From: Actinomycetes bacterium
GTDB lineage: Bacteria; Actinomycetota; Actinomycetes; Actinomycetales; Cellulomonadaceae
NCBI GenBank assembly: GCA_023388235.1
Contig: JAEWGQ010000234.1
Span: 1-7,866 of the forward strand
Length of the DNA stretch: 7,866 nucleotides
Direction of reading: 5' to 3'
Shown here: piece by piece, positions 6,735 through 7,866 of the stretch
Position numbering within the stretch: position 1 is the first letter of the stretch
Layout of the letters: every line of letters starts with the position of its first letter
Notes under the pieces: generated by a model
Databases searched by the model: none
What the model was told of the DNA's origin: nothing
The model's input: only the letters and a program-made list of their open reading frames with translations
Position numbers and translations under genes: made by a program

Positions 6735-7866
6735 TCAGGCGGGCGCGTCGAGCCAGGCGGCGGGGTCGTCCGCCACGGCGCGCAGGACGACCACGGCCGC
6801 CCCGGTCATCGCCGCGTGGGCGCCCCCGGCGGCGACGGCGACCCGGGCGTCCTCCCACGCCGCGGCCAGCACCCGGGACCGGAGCTGCGCGACGACGGCG
6901 TCCGTCAGCCAGGGGGCCAGCGGGCCGTAGATCCCGCCGAGCACGATGGTCTCGACGTCCACGAGGTTGACGAAGTTCGCGAGCGCGACGCCCAGCGCCT
7001 GCCCGGCGGACCGCAGCGCCCGGGCGGCGCGCTCGTCCCCGGCGCCCGCGGCGCCGAGCAGCGCGTCCACGGGCTCGTCGACGTCCCGCCCGGCGGCGCG
7101 CAGCAGCGCGTCCTTGCCGGCGTACTGCTCCAGGCAGCCGCGCGCCCCGCAGGTGCAGCGCGGGCCCTGCTGGTCCACCACGGTGTGCCCGAGCTCGCCG
7201 CTCCAGCCGTGCCGTCCCGCGAACACCTCGCCGTCCAGCACGATCGCGGCACCGATGCCGACCTCGCCGGAGACGTAGAGGAACGACTGCCCCGCGGCGC
7301 CGGCGCGGGCCTCGGCGCGCGCGGCGAGGTTCGCCTCGTTGGCGAGGCGGACGGACAGGCCGTCGAGCGCGGGGTGCGCGGTGAGCAGCGCGACCACGTC
7401 GACGTCCCGCCACCCGAGGTTCGGGGCGAGCCGCAGGGGGCCGGTGACGCGGTCGACGAGGCCGGGCAGCGCCAGGCACATGCCCGCGAGGCGCGCCCCG
7501 GCGGGCAGGTCCGCGCGCACCTCCCCCACCAGGGCGGCCAGCAGCGCGAGGACGGCCGCGGGGTCGCTGTGCCGGTAGTCGCCGGCGGTGGTGCGGTGCG
7601 CGAGCACGGTGCCGGCGAGGTCGAGCGCGCGGACGCCGATGTAGTCGACGTTCACCTCCGCCCCCAGGCCGACGACGGTGCCGGCGGCGGGCACGAGCGG
7701 GACCGCGGGGCGCCCGGCGCGGGCGGTGGCCAGCGGGGGCAGCTCGGTCACGAGCCGGGCGCCGATCAGCAGGTCCACCAGGGCGGACACCGCGCCGCGG
7801 GTCAGCCCGGTGGCGGTGGCGAGGTCGGCGCCCCTGCGATGGGCAAATCGAGCCCACGTTTTATAT
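6735..7866 (-). CDS. ROK-family transcriptional regulator (NagC/XylR type), 5' end outside the window
   Basis: The frame runs open to the window edge; 376 codons are visible. The N-terminal part gives a winged-helix motif, GADLATATGLTRGAVSALVD at 12-31, followed by the linker LLIGARLVTELPPL. A ROK sugar-binding domain follows. WSGELGHTVVDQQGPRCTCG leads into the zinc motif CxCGxxGCxE (Cys237, Cys239, Cys244, Glu246), with His227 in the expected GH position. The kinase ATP loop DxGGT is replaced by GLGAEVNVDYIGV (67-79) and the catalytic Asp by Glu in NEANLAA (176-182), as in regulators rather than sugar kinases. It probably binds DNA as a dimer or tetramer and is released by a sugar or sugar phosphate, controlling the lactonase and porter downstream. 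The residues before about position 12 do not look like the usual ROK N-terminus and coincide with a base-composition drop, so the true 5' end is doubtful. Confidence 0.88.
   Translation of the reverse strand, partial: YKTWARFAHRRGADLATATGLTRGAVSALVDLLIGARLVTELPPLATARAGRPAVPLVPAAGTVVGLGAEVNVDYIGVRALDLAGTVLAHRTTAGDYRHSDPAAVLALLAALVGEVRADLPAGARLAGMCLALPGLVDRVTGPLRLAPNLGWRDVDVVALLTAHPALDGLSVRLANEANLAARAEARAGAAGQSFLYVSGEVGIGAAIVLDGEVFAGRHGWSGELGHTVVDQQGPRCTCGARGCLEQYAGKDALLRAAGRDVDEPVDALLGAAGAGDERAARALRSAGQALGVALANFVNLVDVETIVLGGIYGPLAPWLTDAVVAQLRSRVLAAAWEDARVAVAAGGAHAAMTGAAVVVLRAVADDPAAWLDAPA
7840..7862 (+). other. Hairpin plus T-run in the AT-richer tail at the window edge
   Basis: TGGGC (7840-7844) pairs with GCCCA (7852-7856) around a 7-nt loop, then CG and four T (7859-7862). 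On the plus strand this resembles a Rho-independent terminator, yet no plus-strand gene leads into it here. It lies in the lower-GC tail (7836-7866) discussed in the findings, so it may belong to foreign or misjoined sequence. Confidence 0.3.

Noticed and set aside
4225..7857. A 1210-codon minus-strand frame that would fuse a long N-terminal region to the sugar porter
   Set aside because: Only the last 472 residues are real. The part before GTG 5643 is an out-of-frame reading of the lactonase and ROK genes, dominated by Arg, Pro and Gly.
6735..7866. ROK protein as a sugar kinase (glucokinase)
   Set aside because: A helix-turn-helix precedes the ROK domain, the DxGGT ATP loop is absent and the catalytic Asp is replaced by Glu in NEANLAA.
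1..7866. tRNA, rRNA, CRISPR arrays, insertion sequences or attachment sites
   Set aside because: No cloverleaf, spaced direct-repeat array, transposase-like product or paired terminal repeats were found. The only odd junction is the right-edge tail, reported separately.

Overview
The window reads as chromosomal DNA from a very high-GC actinobacterium (roughly three-quarters G+C by eye). The evidence is the strong G/C bias at third codon positions, a clear mycothiol gene (mshA), an F420-type deazaflavin reductase, frequent GTG starts, GTGA stop/start overlaps and a type VII secretion-style small protein. Cellulomonadaceae or a related family is plausible, but the genus cannot be fixed from the sequence alone. 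Both outermost genes are cut by the window edges.

Layout. Positions 1-2215 (minus strand) hold a coupled gene pair: an 83-residue EspC-like protein, then a protein of at least 655 residues with a helical N-terminus and a repeat architecture typical of actinobacterial type VII-associated proteins. A 181-nt divergent intergenic region (2216-2396) contains a perfect 8-bp-arm hairpin. Positions 2397-2843 (plus strand) encode a Ddn-like, F420H2-dependent reductase. It converges on mshA (2865-4130, minus), with an imperfect palindrome spanning both stop codons. Just upstream of mshA lies a 31-nt near-perfect palindrome, followed by a GC-rich hairpin at the end of the next gene.

Positions 4225-7866 (minus) hold a compact sugar cluster, in transcription order: a ROK-family regulator (5'-truncated by the window edge), a seven-bladed beta-propeller lactonase, and an MFS sugar porter closest to myo-inositol transporters of the IolT type. 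Lactonase and porter share a GTGA overlap. The lactonase has a candidate leaderless promoter directly before its GTG.

How the genes may work together. The ROK protein is probably the local sensor and repressor for the lactonase/transporter pair. The IolT-like porter next to mshA is suggestive, because MshA consumes an inositol phosphate, but that link is inference from position. The type VII-like pair looks like a cargo unit; no secretion machinery is visible here. The last ~31 bases (7836-7866) drop to about 48% G+C and do not look like the start of a ROK gene, so a contig-end artefact or a junction should be considered.
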